A stretch of DNA of 64,000 nt from CATQHS01 sp963422655 (lineage in GTDB: Bacteria; Actinomycetota; Acidimicrobiia; Acidimicrobiales; Aldehydirespiratoraceae). The DNA lies in NCBI GenBank assembly GCA_963422655.1, contig OY730440.1, positions 434,001-498,000 of the forward strand, given 5' to 3'. A model generated the notes under the pieces. The model saw nothing but the letters and a program-made list of their open reading frames with translations. It ran no database searches and was not told the origin of the DNA. Below are positions 8,734 through 17,932 of the stretch, piece by piece (position 1 is the stretch's first letter; each line of letters begins with the position of its first letter). The translations under genes were made by a program, and so were the position numbers.

Positions 8734-10505
8734 CCGGCCAGTATCCGTTCGGCCGCCACGGTCAGATCAGGGGCCGGTTCGGTAACGGCTGCCAGCCGGC
8801 CCCGAACCCGAGCCAGCCGGTTGGAAGCAAAGAAACGAGCCAGCACGGCCCGGTCGGTAGCAGCGTCGGCATCGAGCCCGCGAGCGGCCAAGGCGCCGTC
8901 GGCCAGAACAGCCCCGGCAGTGGTGACCGCCAGCATCTCCAGGTAAGCGGTCGCACCGGCCAGCCGGGCCGCGGGCTCGGCTCCCAACAGCCATCCGGTG
9001 GCTTCGGCGGCAGCCGATGCGGCTGCGTCGAGATGGCGCCGCACCGGGGCCAGCTCGTCGGCACCGGTAAGGGAATCGATGGTGGAGCCGACCGCGCCCA
9101 GATGTTCTTTTATCACTCCCCCGTCCCGCATCGGTAGCTTACGACCCACCAAGTCGATGGCCTGGATGCCGTTGGTGCCCTCGTAGATGGGGGCGATCCG
9201 AGCGTCGCGGAAGTGCTGGGCCGAGCCGGTCTCCTCGATGAACCCCATGCCACCGTGGACTTGGAGCCCGGTACTGGCCAGCTCGCAGCCCATGTCGGTG
9301 GCCCAAGCCTTGGTGAGCGGGGTGAGCAGTGCCGCTCGCTCCCCGGCCGCTCGTCGGTCGTCGGGGTCGGGTTCGTGGCCGGCCCGGTCCAAGGCTTCGG
9401 CGTTGCGGTAGGCCAGACCCCGCATGGCACTGGTGACAGAGCGCATGTCCAGCAGCATCCGAGCCACGTCGAGGTGTTCGACGATGAGCGACGGCCCGGC
9501 GCCGGCCGGCCGGCCGGGGGCCCGGCCCTGGCGGCGCTGGTGGGCGTGGGCCAGAGCCTGCTGGTAGGACCGCTCGGCGATGGCCACCCCCTGCAGTCCC
9601 ACCCCGAGCCGGGCCAGATTCATCATCTTGAACATGTAGCGCATGCCCTGGTTCTCCTCGCCGACCAGGTAGCCGACGGCGCCGCCGCCGTCGCCGTAGG
9701 ACATGGCACAGGTGGGACTGGCGTGGATGCCGAGCTTGGGTTCGATCGCGATGCAACGCAGGTCGTTGCGGGGTCCGGTGTTGCCGCTGCGGTCGACGAG
9801 ATACTTGGGCACGATGAAGCAACTGATGCCCCTGGTGCCGACGGGAGCACCGGGAGTACGGGCCAGCACCATGTGAATGATGTTGGAGGCCAAGTCGTGC
9901 TCACCGTAAGTGATGAAGATCTTGGCGCCCGAGATGGCGTAGGTGCCGTCGGGTCGAGGCACCGCCCGGGTGGTGATGGCACCCAGGTCGGACCCGGCCT
10001 GGGGTTCGGTGAGATTCATGGTGCCCGACCAAGAGCCGGTGACCAGCGGGGGCAGATAGATATCTTTCTGCTCCGGGCTGCCGTATGCGCACAGCAGGCT
10101 GACGGCGCCCTGGGTGAGCAGCGGGCACAGCGACCACGCCAGGCTGGCTGCCGTGATCATCTCCTCGATGGCCGACCCGACCAGATGAGGAAAGCCACCG
10201 CCCCCGTAGGCGGGATCGGCGGTGACCGCGCTCCAACCGGCCTCGACATAGGCTTCGTAGGCGGCCCGGAAACCGGGCGGGGTGGTGACCGAGCCGTCAT
10301 CGTTGCGGCGGGCCCCGATGTGGTCACCGTCGCGGTTGACAGGAGCGATCACCTCCTGAGCAAACCGGGCCGCCTCGGCCAGAAGCTCGCCGACCAAGTC
10401 GGCCTCGACGTGCTCGAAACCGGGTAGGGCGACCAAGCCGTCCAGATCGGCTACGTGACGGAGGTTGAACAGCACCTCGTCGAGATCGACCCGGAATCCG
10501 CTCAC
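8730..10505 (-). CDS. Acyl-CoA dehydrogenase, FadE5-like long form
   Basis: This is a flavin-dependent acyl-CoA dehydrogenase of fatty-acid beta-oxidation, 591 residues, so it belongs to the long class (about 600 residues) like mycobacterial FadE5. The N-terminal helical domain is followed by the flavin-binding strand region (MNLTEPQAGSDLG) and the catalytic-base motif PIYEGTNGIQ, where the Glu is the base. The segment after the YEGTNG motif (about the last 160 residues) is the extra domain of this subclass. The start is GTG and lies directly after the stop of the BrkB-like gene, with no gap. The stop overlaps lgt. No beta-oxidation partner genes are nearby, so the grouping with nrdJ and lgt looks positional rather than functional. 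Confidence 0.93.
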   Translation of the reverse strand: MSGFRVDLDEVLFNLRHVADLDGLVALPGFEHVEADLVGELLAEAARFAQEVIAPVNRDGDHIGARRNDDGSVTTPPGFRAAYEAYVEAGWSAVTADPAYGGGGFPHLVGSAIEEMITAASLAWSLCPLLTQGAVSLLCAYGSPEQKDIYLPPLVTGSWSGTMNLTEPQAGSDLGAITTRAVPRPDGTYAISGAKIFITYGEHDLASNIIHMVLARTPGAPVGTRGISCFIVPKYLVDRSGNTGPRNDLRCIAIEPKLGIHASPTCAMSYGDGGGAVGYLVGEENQGMRYMFKMMNLARLGVGLQGVAIAERSYQQALAHAHQRRQGRAPGRPAGAGPSLIVEHLDVARMLLDMRSVTSAMRGLAYRNAEALDRAGHEPDPDDRRAAGERAALLTPLTKAWATDMGCELASTGLQVHGGMGFIEETGSAQHFRDARIAPIYEGTNGIQAIDLVGRKLPMRDGGVIKEHLGAVGSTIDSLTGADELAPVRRHLDAAASAAAEATGWLLGAEPAARLAGATAYLEMLAVTTAGAVLADGALAARGLDADAATDRAVLARFFASNRLARVRGRLAAVTEPAPDLTVAAERILAG

Positions 10506-11447
10506 CTACCCGATGGTACCGGCCTGGTCGGGGCTCGGTTCGGATGCGCCTCGGCGCGAGGCCGCCACGGCATTCAGCTCGGCCCCGGCCAGCAGACCCA
10601 TGGCCAGCAGGTACAGCCACACCAGCATGCTCAGGGCCCCACCCAGCAACCCGAACACAGCGTTGGCCCCGCTGGAGGCGACGTCCAGGTAGGTCCGGAA
10701 CCCGAGCGATACCACCATCCACCATGCAGTGGCGACCACAGCTCCTGGCAACTCTCGCCTCCAGGGCGATCGGCGGTGAGGCGCTACGTGAAAAACGGTA
10801 GCAGCCCAGGCCACCACCACCCCGAACACCACCGGCCAGCGGAACCAGTCCCAAGCGGTGGTGAAGGCGGACCCGGTCCCGAGCCGATCGGCGATCTCGG
10901 CGCCGCCACCGAAGAGAGGCCCGACCACGACCATGGTGGCCACCAGCGCCCCCACCAGCACGGTTAGGACGGTCACCACCATCCCCACCAGCCGGGTCGA
11001 TAACCAACCTCGTTGATGTTCTATGCTGTCGGCCACGTCGAGGGCCTTCACCACGGCCACGAAACCCCGTGAGGATGCGTACACGACCAGCAAGGTGCCC
11101 ACCGTCAAGGCGCCGGCGTTGGATCGTTCGAACAGGTCGGTGAAGGTGGTCCGCAACGTGTTGTCGGCCCCGAACACTGCCACTACCCGGTCCAGCAGCC
11201 ACCGCCGGGTGTCGGCGGCCGCTCCCTCGCCGATCAGCACGTCGAGCCAGCCCAGAGCGGACGCGAACGCGATCACGGCCGGGAAAAGGCCCAAAAGCGC
11301 GAAGAACGCTATCTCGGCCGCCAATCCCCCGACCCGGTCACGAGACCATCTCCGGTGAAATTCACCAGCGAATCCGATGACCGGGCTGAAACGAATACGG
11401 TTCAGCTGCACCCGCTGGTGGAGCCGCAGTGTACGCACACGTAACAC
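10506..11447 (-). CDS. YihY/BrkB-family membrane protein
   Basis: This is a polytopic membrane protein of the YihY (formerly RNase BN/BrkB) family. These proteins have about six helices; their function is unresolved and they are no longer regarded as nucleases. The family pattern is visible as GLAAEIAFFALLGLFPAVIAF near residues 40-60, followed by several hydrophobic blocks. The GTG at 11447 would overlap the end of nrdJ by 46 bases; in-frame GTGs at 11438 and 11411 would shorten this, and none has a strong Shine-Dalgarno, so the start is uncertain. The stop abuts the acyl-CoA dehydrogenase start. Confidence 0.85.
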   Translation of the reverse strand: MLRVRTLRLHQRVQLNRIRFSPVIGFAGEFHRRWSRDRVGGLAAEIAFFALLGLFPAVIAFASALGWLDVLIGEGAAADTRRWLLDRVVAVFGADNTLRTTFTDLFERSNAGALTVGTLLVVYASSRGFVAVVKALDVADSIEHQRGWLSTRLVGMVVTVLTVLVGALVATMVVVGPLFGGGAEIADRLGTGSAFTTAWDWFRWPVVFGVVVAWAATVFHVAPHRRSPWRRELPGAVVATAWWMVVSLGFRTYLDVASSGANAVFGLLGGALSMLVWLYLLAMGLLAGAELNAVAASRRGASEPSPDQAGTIG

Positions 11448-14275
11448 GAACCAGCCCGCAGCATGGGCACCCCGCAGGTCATGCAGAACGGCGAATCCCC
11501 CACCATCACCCCCCGCAGAACGGCCGACGGCTCGGTGGGGGCATTACCGATGCCGAGCTCGAGCTGGGCCACTAGCTGGGCCGGCGCCGGTATCGACGGC
11601 GGGTCGGGGGGGAGCTCGTAGCCCTGCACGGTCCGGGTGGCCTGCTCCTCCACTCCGGGCAGGGTCGGTTGGGTTCGTTCGCCGGTCGTGAAGATGCCGA
11701 GGCTGGCTCGCTCGTCGGGCTCCAGGTACATCACGGCCAGTTTGCGGAACAAGTAGTCGATCAAGCTGGTGGCGATGCGGATATCGGCGTCATCGGTGAT
11801 GCCGGCCGGCTCGAACCGCATCCCTACGAAAGCCTCCACGAAAGCCCGCAACGGCACCCCGTACTGGAGCCCGTGGCTCAAAGAGATAGCGAAAGCGTCC
11901 ATGATCCCGGCCAGGGTCGAGCCCTGTTTGGACACCCGCACGAACACTTCGCCGGGGCGGCCGTTGTCGTACTCGCCCACAGTGACGAAACCCTTGCAAT
12001 CAGCGACGCGGAACTCGAAAGTGCGCGAGGTCCTGGATCTGGGCAGACGCGAGCGCACTGGTTCCTGCACGATCCGCTCGGTGACCAGCCCCGTCTCCAC
12101 GGCACTCCGGTGGACTCCATCATCGGCTCCGGCGATGCCCGGGGTGATGCGGCCGGGGCCGGGCCTGGGGCCGGAACTGCCGGAGTGGGCCCCGGCGCTA
12201 GTCGCGGCCGTGAGGGGCTGAGCCACCTTACAGTTGTCACGGTAGACGGCTACCGACTTCAGACCCAGCCGCCAACTGTCGATGAGCAGTGCTTCGATCT
12301 CGGCCACAGTGGTGGACTCCGGCAGGTTCACGGTCTTGGAGATGGCCCCCGACAGGAAGGGCTGCACCGCCGCCATCATCTTCACGTGGCCTAGATGGTG
12401 GATCGAGTTTTCGCCCAGCGAACAGGCAAAGACACCGATGTGGTCGGGATCGAGCCCGGGCGCGCCGAGCACGGTGTGATGCTCCTCGACGTGAGCGACG
12501 ATTCTGGCGACCCCGTCGTCGTCGTAACCGAGCCGGCGCAGAGCTCGCCCCACCGTCTGGTTGACGATGGTCATCGTGCCGCCCCCCACCAAGTGCTTGA
12601 CCTTGACCAGCATGAGGTCGGGTTCGATCCCGGTGGTGTCGCAGTCCATGAGCAGACCGATGGTGCCGGTGGGAGCCAGCACCGTGGTCTGGCTGTTGCG
12701 AACTCCATGGGTGGCGGCCTGATCGCAGGCATCGTCCCAGGCTCGCTGGGCCGCTGCGAGTAACCCGGCCGGCACCAGTTCCTCGTCGATGGCGGCGGTG
12801 GCGCTCCGATGCTGGCCCAGCACTCGCAGCATGTGATCACGATTGGCGTGGTAACCGGCGAAAGGGCCCATGCGGGCCGCCATCTCGATAGAGGTCAGGT
12901 AGGCCTGACCCGTCATCAACGAGGTAATGGCCGCAGCCATGGCTCGGCCCTCGTCGGAGTCGTAGCCCAACCCCAAAGCCATGAGCAACGCCCCCAGATT
13001 GGCGAAACCCAAACCGAGCTGGCGGAAGGCCCGGGTGGTCTCGGCAATAACCGACGTCGGGTAGTCGGCGTTGCCGACCAGGATCTCTTGGGCCACCAGC
13101 ATCACTTGCACAGCGTCACGGAAGCCATCGACGTCGAAAACGCCGTCTTCTCCCAGGAAGCTCAACAGATTGACCGAAGCCAGGTTGCAGGCGCTGTTGT
13201 CGAGATGGACGTACTCGCTGCACGGGTTGCTGGCCTTGATGGGCCCGGTGGAGGCTGCGGTGTTCCAATGGTTGATGGTCGTGGCGAACTGCAGGCCCGG
13301 ATCGGCGCATGCCCAGGCTGCTTCGGCTATCTGGCGGAGAACGTCACGGGCCGGTACCCGTTCGACGACCGTGCTGTCGGTGCGGGCCGTCAACTCCCAG
13401 TGATCATCGGCGAGCACGGCCTGCATGAAGTCATCGCCGACCCGAACCGAGTTGTTGGCGTTCTGGTACTGGATGGAATGGGCGTCGGCGCCGTCGATGC
13501 CCATTTCGAAGCCGGCCGCAGCCAGAGACCGGGCCTTGCGTTCTTCTCGAGCCTTGCACCAGATGAAGTCGAAGATGTCGGGATGATCGGCGTCGAGGAT
13601 CACCATCTTGGCCGCTCGGCGGGTCTTGCCTCCCGACTTGATCGTTCCGGCCGAAGCGTCGGCTCCCCGCATGAAGCTCACCGGCCCCGAAGCGGTACCG
13701 CCGCCACGCAGAGGTTCGGTGCTGGCCCGGATGGCTGACAGGTTCACACCCGCCCCGGAACCACCCTTGAAGATCCGGCCCTCGTTGGTGTACCAGCCCA
13801 GGATCGATTCCATGGTGTCGTCGACAGACAGGATGAAGCAGGCCGACGCCTGCTGGGGTACGCCGACAACTCCGATGTTGAACCAGACCGGCGAGTTGAA
13901 TGCCGCCTTCTGTCTGATCAGCAGTCGGGACAACTCGGCCTCGAACTCGGCCGCCTCCTGCTTACCGTCGAAGTACCCGTCCCGGGACCCCCAAGCCGTG
14001 ATCGCACCCACGATGCGTGCCACCACTTGGCGTAACGACGTTTCCCGCTCGGGGGTGCCCAGCTCACCACGGAAGTACTTCTGGGCCAAGATGTTGGTGG
14101 CGTTCTGCGACCAGAACTGGGGCACTTCCACGCCGGTCTGCTCGAAGGCGACCGACCCGTCTCTGTGATTGACGAGCCGGGCGTCGCGACGCTCCCAGAC
14201 GACATCATCGTCGGCACGGTCACCCGCATCGAACGCAGCGGATCGTCCGTCGGTAACGGCGGTCGAATCAGACAC
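11402..14275 (-). CDS. nrdJ: Vitamin B12-dependent class II ribonucleotide reductase
   Basis: This enzyme reduces ribonucleotides to deoxyribonucleotides using adenosylcobalamin and therefore needs no oxygen or radical-activating partner. It has 957 residues, the usual size for the large class II type. NPCSEYVHLDNSACNLASVN around residues 350-370 contains the active-site Cys region. The C-terminus has a Cys-rich zinc-ribbon-like tail (CMTCG...CYVCVHCG) ending in SGCS. The start is GTG. The 176-base upstream gap carries three DnaA-box-like sites. In many actinobacteria nrdR lies beside this gene; it is absent here. No cobalamin riboswitch was recognised upstream. Confidence 0.95.
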   Translation of the reverse strand: MSDSTAVTDGRSAAFDAGDRADDDVVWERRDARLVNHRDGSVAFEQTGVEVPQFWSQNATNILAQKYFRGELGTPERETSLRQVVARIVGAITAWGSRDGYFDGKQEAAEFEAELSRLLIRQKAAFNSPVWFNIGVVGVPQQASACFILSVDDTMESILGWYTNEGRIFKGGSGAGVNLSAIRASTEPLRGGGTASGPVSFMRGADASAGTIKSGGKTRRAAKMVILDADHPDIFDFIWCKAREERKARSLAAAGFEMGIDGADAHSIQYQNANNSVRVGDDFMQAVLADDHWELTARTDSTVVERVPARDVLRQIAEAAWACADPGLQFATTINHWNTAASTGPIKASNPCSEYVHLDNSACNLASVNLLSFLGEDGVFDVDGFRDAVQVMLVAQEILVGNADYPTSVIAETTRAFRQLGLGFANLGALLMALGLGYDSDEGRAMAAAITSLMTGQAYLTSIEMAARMGPFAGYHANRDHMLRVLGQHRSATAAIDEELVPAGLLAAAQRAWDDACDQAATHGVRNSQTTVLAPTGTIGLLMDCDTTGIEPDLMLVKVKHLVGGGTMTIVNQTVGRALRRLGYDDDGVARIVAHVEEHHTVLGAPGLDPDHIGVFACSLGENSIHHLGHVKMMAAVQPFLSGAISKTVNLPESTTVAEIEALLIDSWRLGLKSVAVYRDNCKVAQPLTAATSAGAHSGSSGPRPGPGRITPGIAGADDGVHRSAVETGLVTERIVQEPVRSRLPRSRTSRTFEFRVADCKGFVTVGEYDNGRPGEVFVRVSKQGSTLAGIMDAFAISLSHGLQYGVPLRAFVEAFVGMRFEPAGITDDADIRIATSLIDYLFRKLAVMYLEPDERASLGIFTTGERTQPTLPGVEEQATRTVQGYELPPDPPSIPAPAQLVAQLELGIGNAPTEPSAVLRGVMVGDSPFCMTCGVPMLRAGSCYVCVHCGSTSGCS

Positions 14276-14314
14276 CAGAGGCTACAGGCTACTGTCATCT
14301 TCATGTGAATAGGA

Positions 14315-14397
14315 AGTGGAAAAACGGTGGATTTGAGTAGATTTACGACCGTTTTGTCCACAATTTTCTCCCCTTTTGAGGGGATTACAGTGGAAAA
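14315..14397. promoter_or_regulatory. DnaA-box-like cluster before nrdJ
   Basis: TTGTCCACA (14354-14362) matches the actinobacterial DnaA box exactly. TTTTCCACT, one mismatch from TTNTCCACA, occurs twice on the minus strand (14315-14323 and 14389-14397). Part of the cluster forms an imperfect inverted repeat, GTGGAAAAACGGT with ACCGTTTTGTCCAC. A small stem TCCCC/GGGGA (14369-14384) lies between the second and third sites. All are 40-122 bases upstream of the nrdJ start. Confidence 0.55.
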
Positions 14398-14451
14398 CCG
14401 AGCGCGAAACGACCGCGACGACCTCCGTCGGCCTCGGGGTACGGTCGGACC

Positions 14452-15228
14452 ATGCGCCAGTTGCTGCCTCACCCGATCACCGAGGTAAACCCCCTCGCCG
14501 TATACCCGACCGCAGCCCGGCCCCGCCCCGATGGGCGGCCCTGGCTGATGCTGAACATGATCGTTTCGGTGGACGGAGCCATCGCAGTGGAGGGCACGAG
14601 CAGGGCCTTGGGTAGCCCGACCGACCGGGCCGTCTTCGAAGCGGTGCGGGCCAGTGCCGACTGGATCGTCGTGGCTGCGGGAACGGTTCGAGCGGAGCGG
14701 TATCGCATCCCCCGTCCGGGACCGGACGCCCGCCAGTCCCGGCTGGACGAGAGCCGAGCCCCCCAGCCCAGCCTGGCCGTGGTGAGCTCGACCCTGGACC
14801 TCGGCCCGGACCTGCCCATGCTGGCCGATCAGCGCTCGAGCGACACTCGGCCCCTCGTACTCACCGGCCGTGACGCACCCACAGAGGCAGTGAAACGCTT
14901 CGACGGGGTGGCGGAGGTGGTGCGGCTGCCCGTACCGCGACCGACCCCGGAGGCCATCCTGGCCGAGCTGGCCGGGCGGGGAGCCTTGGTGGTGCTGTCC
15001 GAAGGAGGCCCCACCTTCAATGCGCAGCTCATCGACAGCTCCATGGTCGACGAGCTGTGCCTGTCGACCGCTCCCGTGCTGGCCGGCGGCCGGAGCCCGC
15101 GGCTGGTCCACGGATCGGCCCGAACCGTTCCGGTGGCCATGGATCTGGTCCATCTGTCAGAGGCCGACGGCATGCTGTTCGCCCGCTACGTCTCTGCGAT
15201 CCATCGAGATTCCGAACAAAAGGCTTGA
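14452..15228 (+). CDS. RibD C-terminal-domain reductase (pyrimidine reductase family)
   Basis: This is a 258-residue stand-alone reductase with the dihydrofolate-reductase-like fold of the RibD C-terminal domain, which in riboflavin synthesis reduces the ribose of a pyrimidine intermediate with NADPH. Family marks are LNMIVSVDGAIA (about 34-45), ADWIVVAAGTVRAERY (about 69-84) and the glycine-rich LVVLSEGGPTFN (about 182-193). The deaminase half of RibD is missing, and no rib genes are nearby, so the role could be riboflavin, F420/folate-related or another pterin-like reduction. It is read divergently from nrdJ. The stop is four bases before the first LexA box of lexA. Confidence 0.82.
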   Translation: MRQLLPHPITEVNPLAVYPTAARPRPDGRPWLMLNMIVSVDGAIAVEGTSRALGSPTDRAVFEAVRASADWIVVAAGTVRAERYRIPRPGPDARQSRLDESRAPQPSLAVVSSTLDLGPDLPMLADQRSSDTRPLVLTGRDAPTEAVKRFDGVAEVVRLPVPRPTPEAILAELAGRGALVVLSEGGPTFNAQLIDSSMVDELCLSTAPVLAGGRSPRLVHGSARTVPVAMDLVHLSEADGMLFARYVSAIHRDSEQKA

Positions 15229-15231
15229 GTT

Positions 15232-15245
15232 CGAACTGACGTTCA
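15232..15245. promoter_or_regulatory. LexA (SOS) box 1 before lexA
   Basis: CGAACTGACGTTCA contains GAAC-N4-GTTC (15233-15244), the LexA operator consensus of Gram-positive and actinobacterial SOS systems. It lies about 100 bases before the lexA start and fits autoregulation. Confidence 0.85.
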
Positions 15246-15263
15246 ACAAACATGTGTATCGTT

Positions 15264-15275
15264 GAACAGCAGTTC
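15264..15275. promoter_or_regulatory. LexA (SOS) box 2 before lexA
   Basis: GAACAGCAGTTC is a second perfect GAAC-N4-GTTC. Its centre is 31 bases (three helical turns) from box 1, which would favour cooperative binding on one DNA face. It lies 69 bases before the chosen lexA start. Confidence 0.8.
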
Positions 15276-15344
15276 GGTATTCTGCCAAGTATCGCCGACC
15301 CAGTCCGGGTCGGCCGACCAACGAAGACAGATCGGATAGGGGTC

Positions 15345-15971
15345 ATGAGAGTACTCACCAAGCGACGGCGCCAGATTCTCGATTTCATCATCGGGTACCA
15401 GCGCGACCACGGTTACCCCCCATCTCTGCGGGAGGTGGCGGCGGCGGTAGGCCTGGCGTCACCGGCGTCGGTGAAGGCCCATCTCGACATCTTGCGGCAG
15501 TCCGGCTATGTGCGGGTGGACCCCACCAAGCCGCGGGCCATCGAGGTTTGCTACGACGAGAACAGCGGCGCAGCCATCAACCGCCAGCCCGTCCGCCACA
15601 TTCCCCTGGTCGGTGACGTAGCGGCGGGAACCGGCGTGCTCGCGGCCGAGAACGTCGAAGAGCTCATCCCGGTGCCGGCCGATCTGGCTGGAAAGGGAGA
15701 TCTGTTCATGCTGCGGGTCCGGGGAGACTCGATGACCGAGGCTGCCATCCTCGACGGCGACCTCGTGGTGTGCCGGTCCCAGACCACATCCGAAGACGGA
15801 GACATCGTGGTGGCCGGGATACCCGACGGCGAGGCCACGGTCAAGAAACTGCGGCGCGACAAGGGCAAGGTCAGGCTGGAACCGGCCAACGAGTTGTTCA
15901 CACCCATGGTGTACGACCGCGACGAGGTTTCGATCTACGGCCGGGTCATCGCCGTCATGCGCAGGCTCTAG
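15345..15971 (+). CDS. lexA: LexA repressor, SOS regulator
   Basis: LexA represses SOS genes and cleaves itself when RecA filaments form on damaged DNA. I use the ATG at 15345 (MRVLTKRRRQILDF), which matches normal LexA starts; the ATG at 15252 in the same frame would place both LexA boxes at or inside the 5' end. That gives 208 residues. The winged-helix DNA-binding domain is residues 1-68, with YPPSLREVAAAVGLASPASV as recognition region. The cleavage site is A94-G95, and the catalytic pair is S129 and K167. Its end overlaps the convergent dapE by four bases. The matching target recA is in this window. Confidence 0.96.
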   Translation: MRVLTKRRRQILDFIIGYQRDHGYPPSLREVAAAVGLASPASVKAHLDILRQSGYVRVDPTKPRAIEVCYDENSGAAINRQPVRHIPLVGDVAAGTGVLAAENVEELIPVPADLAGKGDLFMLRVRGDSMTEAAILDGDLVVCRSQTTSEDGDIVVAGIPDGEATVKKLRRDKGKVRLEPANELFTPMVYDRDEVSIYGRVIAVMRRL

Positions 15972-17059
15972 CTGTACTCGGCTCGGCCGAGGAGAAGGTC
16001 CTCCAGCGCGGCGTAGGTCGACTCGATGGCGCCTCGATGGACATGTTCGTCGCGACTGTGGGCCAGCAGCGGGTCACCGGGCCCGAAATTGGAAGCGGGT
16101 ATGCCCCGGGCCGCGAAGAAAGCCACATCGGTCCAGCCCAGTTTGGCCCGCACCGGCACCCGGCTTCGCGCCGCCAGCGCCATCAGCAGTGCGTCCTCCA
16201 ATCCGGGCGGGGCCGGTGGGGCCATGTCGACCAGCTCCACGGTGTCGCCGGGGCCGAGCACCGAGATGAGGACGTCACGAATATGAGCCTCGGCTTCGGC
16301 CGGGGAACGATCAGGAGCAAAACGATGGTTGAGGGCCACCGTCGCCTTGTCGGGTACGACGTTGCCGGCCGTGCCCCCCTCGATCGCCACGGCCTGAAGT
16401 CCCTCGCGGTACTCGACACCGCCCACGAGCGGGCGGCGAGGCTCGTAGCCGACCAGGACATCGAGTAGGCCAGCCAGGCGATGTATGGCGTTGCGCCCCA
16501 TCCAGGCTCGGGCGCTGTGAGCCCGCTCCCCCGCCATCGTCACCAGCATCCGCAGCGTGCCCTGGCAGCCCACCTCCATGGCGCCACCGGTCGGCTCGGC
16601 CAGCACGGCCGCGTCGACTTCCAGCAGGTCGGGCCGGGTCTCGGCCAGCTCCGCCAGCCCGTTGTGCTCGTTGTCCACCTCCTCCCGGGCGTACAGCACG
16701 TAGGTGACGTCAACCACCGGGGTTCTCACCGTGCGAGCCAGTTCCACCAAGACGGCCACCCCGCTCTTCATGTCGGACGCCCCCAAGCCCCACACCACGT
16801 CACCTTCGACCCGGGACCGGGCGTTGCCGTTGGCGGGCACGGTGTCGGTGTGACCGGCCAAGGCGATACGGCGCTCGCGCCCCAGATCGGTACGGGCCAC
16901 CAAGTTGTCACCGACCCGGTCCACCCTCAAGTGGTCGAGACTCCTGAGTTCCGTTTCCAGTTCGTCGGTGATGGGGCCCTCCTCGAAGCTCACCGAGGCG
17001 ACATCGACCAAGGCAGCGGTGAGGGCCAGCAGATCGCCGGTCGGCAATACCGCGGTCAC
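15968..17059 (-). CDS. dapE: Succinyl-diaminopimelate desuccinylase
   Basis: This enzyme hydrolyses N-succinyl-LL-diaminopimelate to LL-diaminopimelate and succinate in lysine and peptidoglycan synthesis. It is an M20-family dizinc enzyme of 363 residues, of the short actinobacterial type. Visible metal and catalytic motifs are AGHTDTVPANG, LGASDMKSG and YAREEVDNEHNG, in which the EE pair holds the general base and a ligand. The start is GTG with a weak GAG upstream, 39 bases after dapD. It is the last of four dap genes in this strand block, and its end overlaps lexA convergently. Confidence 0.94.
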   Translation of the reverse strand: MTAVLPTGDLLALTAALVDVASVSFEEGPITDELETELRSLDHLRVDRVGDNLVARTDLGRERRIALAGHTDTVPANGNARSRVEGDVVWGLGASDMKSGVAVLVELARTVRTPVVDVTYVLYAREEVDNEHNGLAELAETRPDLLEVDAAVLAEPTGGAMEVGCQGTLRMLVTMAGERAHSARAWMGRNAIHRLAGLLDVLVGYEPRRPLVGGVEYREGLQAVAIEGGTAGNVVPDKATVALNHRFAPDRSPAEAEAHIRDVLISVLGPGDTVELVDMAPPAPPGLEDALLMALAARSRVPVRAKLGWTDVAFFAARGIPASNFGPGDPLLAHSRDEHVHRGAIESTYAALEDLLLGRAEYS

Positions 17060-17098
17060 ATCGACTCGAGCCAGCCGGTCGCTAACACCGTCACCACC

Positions 17099-17923
17099 TC
17101 AGGTGGCAGCGCCGTGATCGCGCAGGATCTGGTTGAGCGCCGACTTGTCGTGGCGCTCGCCCTCGGCGAGCCGCCGGATCACCAGCACGGCCGGGAGTCC
17201 GAACTCACCGCCGGGGAAAGATCGAGGCCTGGTACCGGCCACGGCCACCGACCAAGCCGGAACCCGGCCCCGGCCCAACTCGGTGCCGGTGGCGACGTCG
17301 ATCACCGGGATCGATCCGGTGAGGATGGCTCCCGCCCCCAGGACCGTGCCCTGCCCGACCCGAGCCCCTTCGGCCACGATGCATCGGCTCCCGATCAGAC
17401 AGTCGTCCTCGACGATCACCGGCTCGGCCTGAGGCGGTTCGAGAACACCGCCGATGCCTACCCCGCCCGACAGGTGTACGTTGGCGCCGATCTGGGCGCA
17501 CGACCCGACAGTGGCCCAAGTGTCGACCATGGTGTTGGCCCCCACGTATGCTCCGATGTTGACATAGCTCGGCATCATCACCACCCCCGGGGCCTGGTAG
17601 CTGCCCCAGCGGGCCGACGCCCCCGGCACGACCCGGACCGCCCGGGCCGCGTAGCCGGTCTTGAGCGGGATCTTGTCGGCGTACTCGAAAGGACCGAGCT
17701 CAACGGTGGACATCCGGGCCGTTTTGAACAGCAACAAGATGGCCAGCTTGCACCACTGGTTGACCTGCACGGTTCCGTCGTCGAGCACCTCGGCCACCCG
17801 AGCCGTACCGGCATCGAGAGCGTCGATGGCCTCGGCCACGGCCCCGACGACGTCAGGATCCTCGGTGTCCAGCTCATCGCGCCGGGTCCAGAGCTCTTCG
17901 ATGCGGGACTGGATAGTAGTCAT
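17099..17923 (-). CDS. dapD: Tetrahydrodipicolinate N-succinyltransferase
   Basis: This enzyme succinylates tetrahydrodipicolinate with succinyl-CoA, committing the lysine pathway to the succinylase branch. It has 274 residues, the size of the enterobacterial-type DapD. The left-handed beta-helix is plain from hexapeptide-type repeats between about residues 115 and 210 (VNIGAYVGANTMVDTWATVG and following). GSCAQIGANVHLSGGVGIGG is a strongly conserved stretch. ATG start, nine bases after dapC, so cotranscribed and likely coupled. Together with dapC, dapE and dapF it covers a continuous part of the pathway. Confidence 0.95.
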   Translation of the reverse strand: MTTIQSRIEELWTRRDELDTEDPDVVGAVAEAIDALDAGTARVAEVLDDGTVQVNQWCKLAILLLFKTARMSTVELGPFEYADKIPLKTGYAARAVRVVPGASARWGSYQAPGVVMMPSYVNIGAYVGANTMVDTWATVGSCAQIGANVHLSGGVGIGGVLEPPQAEPVIVEDDCLIGSRCIVAEGARVGQGTVLGAGAILTGSIPVIDVATGTELGRGRVPAWSVAVAGTRPRSFPGGEFGLPAVLVIRRLAEGERHDKSALNQILRDHGAAT

Positions 17924-17932
17924 GGCCGTAGG

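Noticed and set aside
14276..14451. Replication origin or cobalamin riboswitch before nrdJ
   Set aside because: The DnaA-box-like sites are few, and no dnaA, dnaN or parAB genes are near. No recognisable B12-box with the long helical scaffold fits into the 176 bases.
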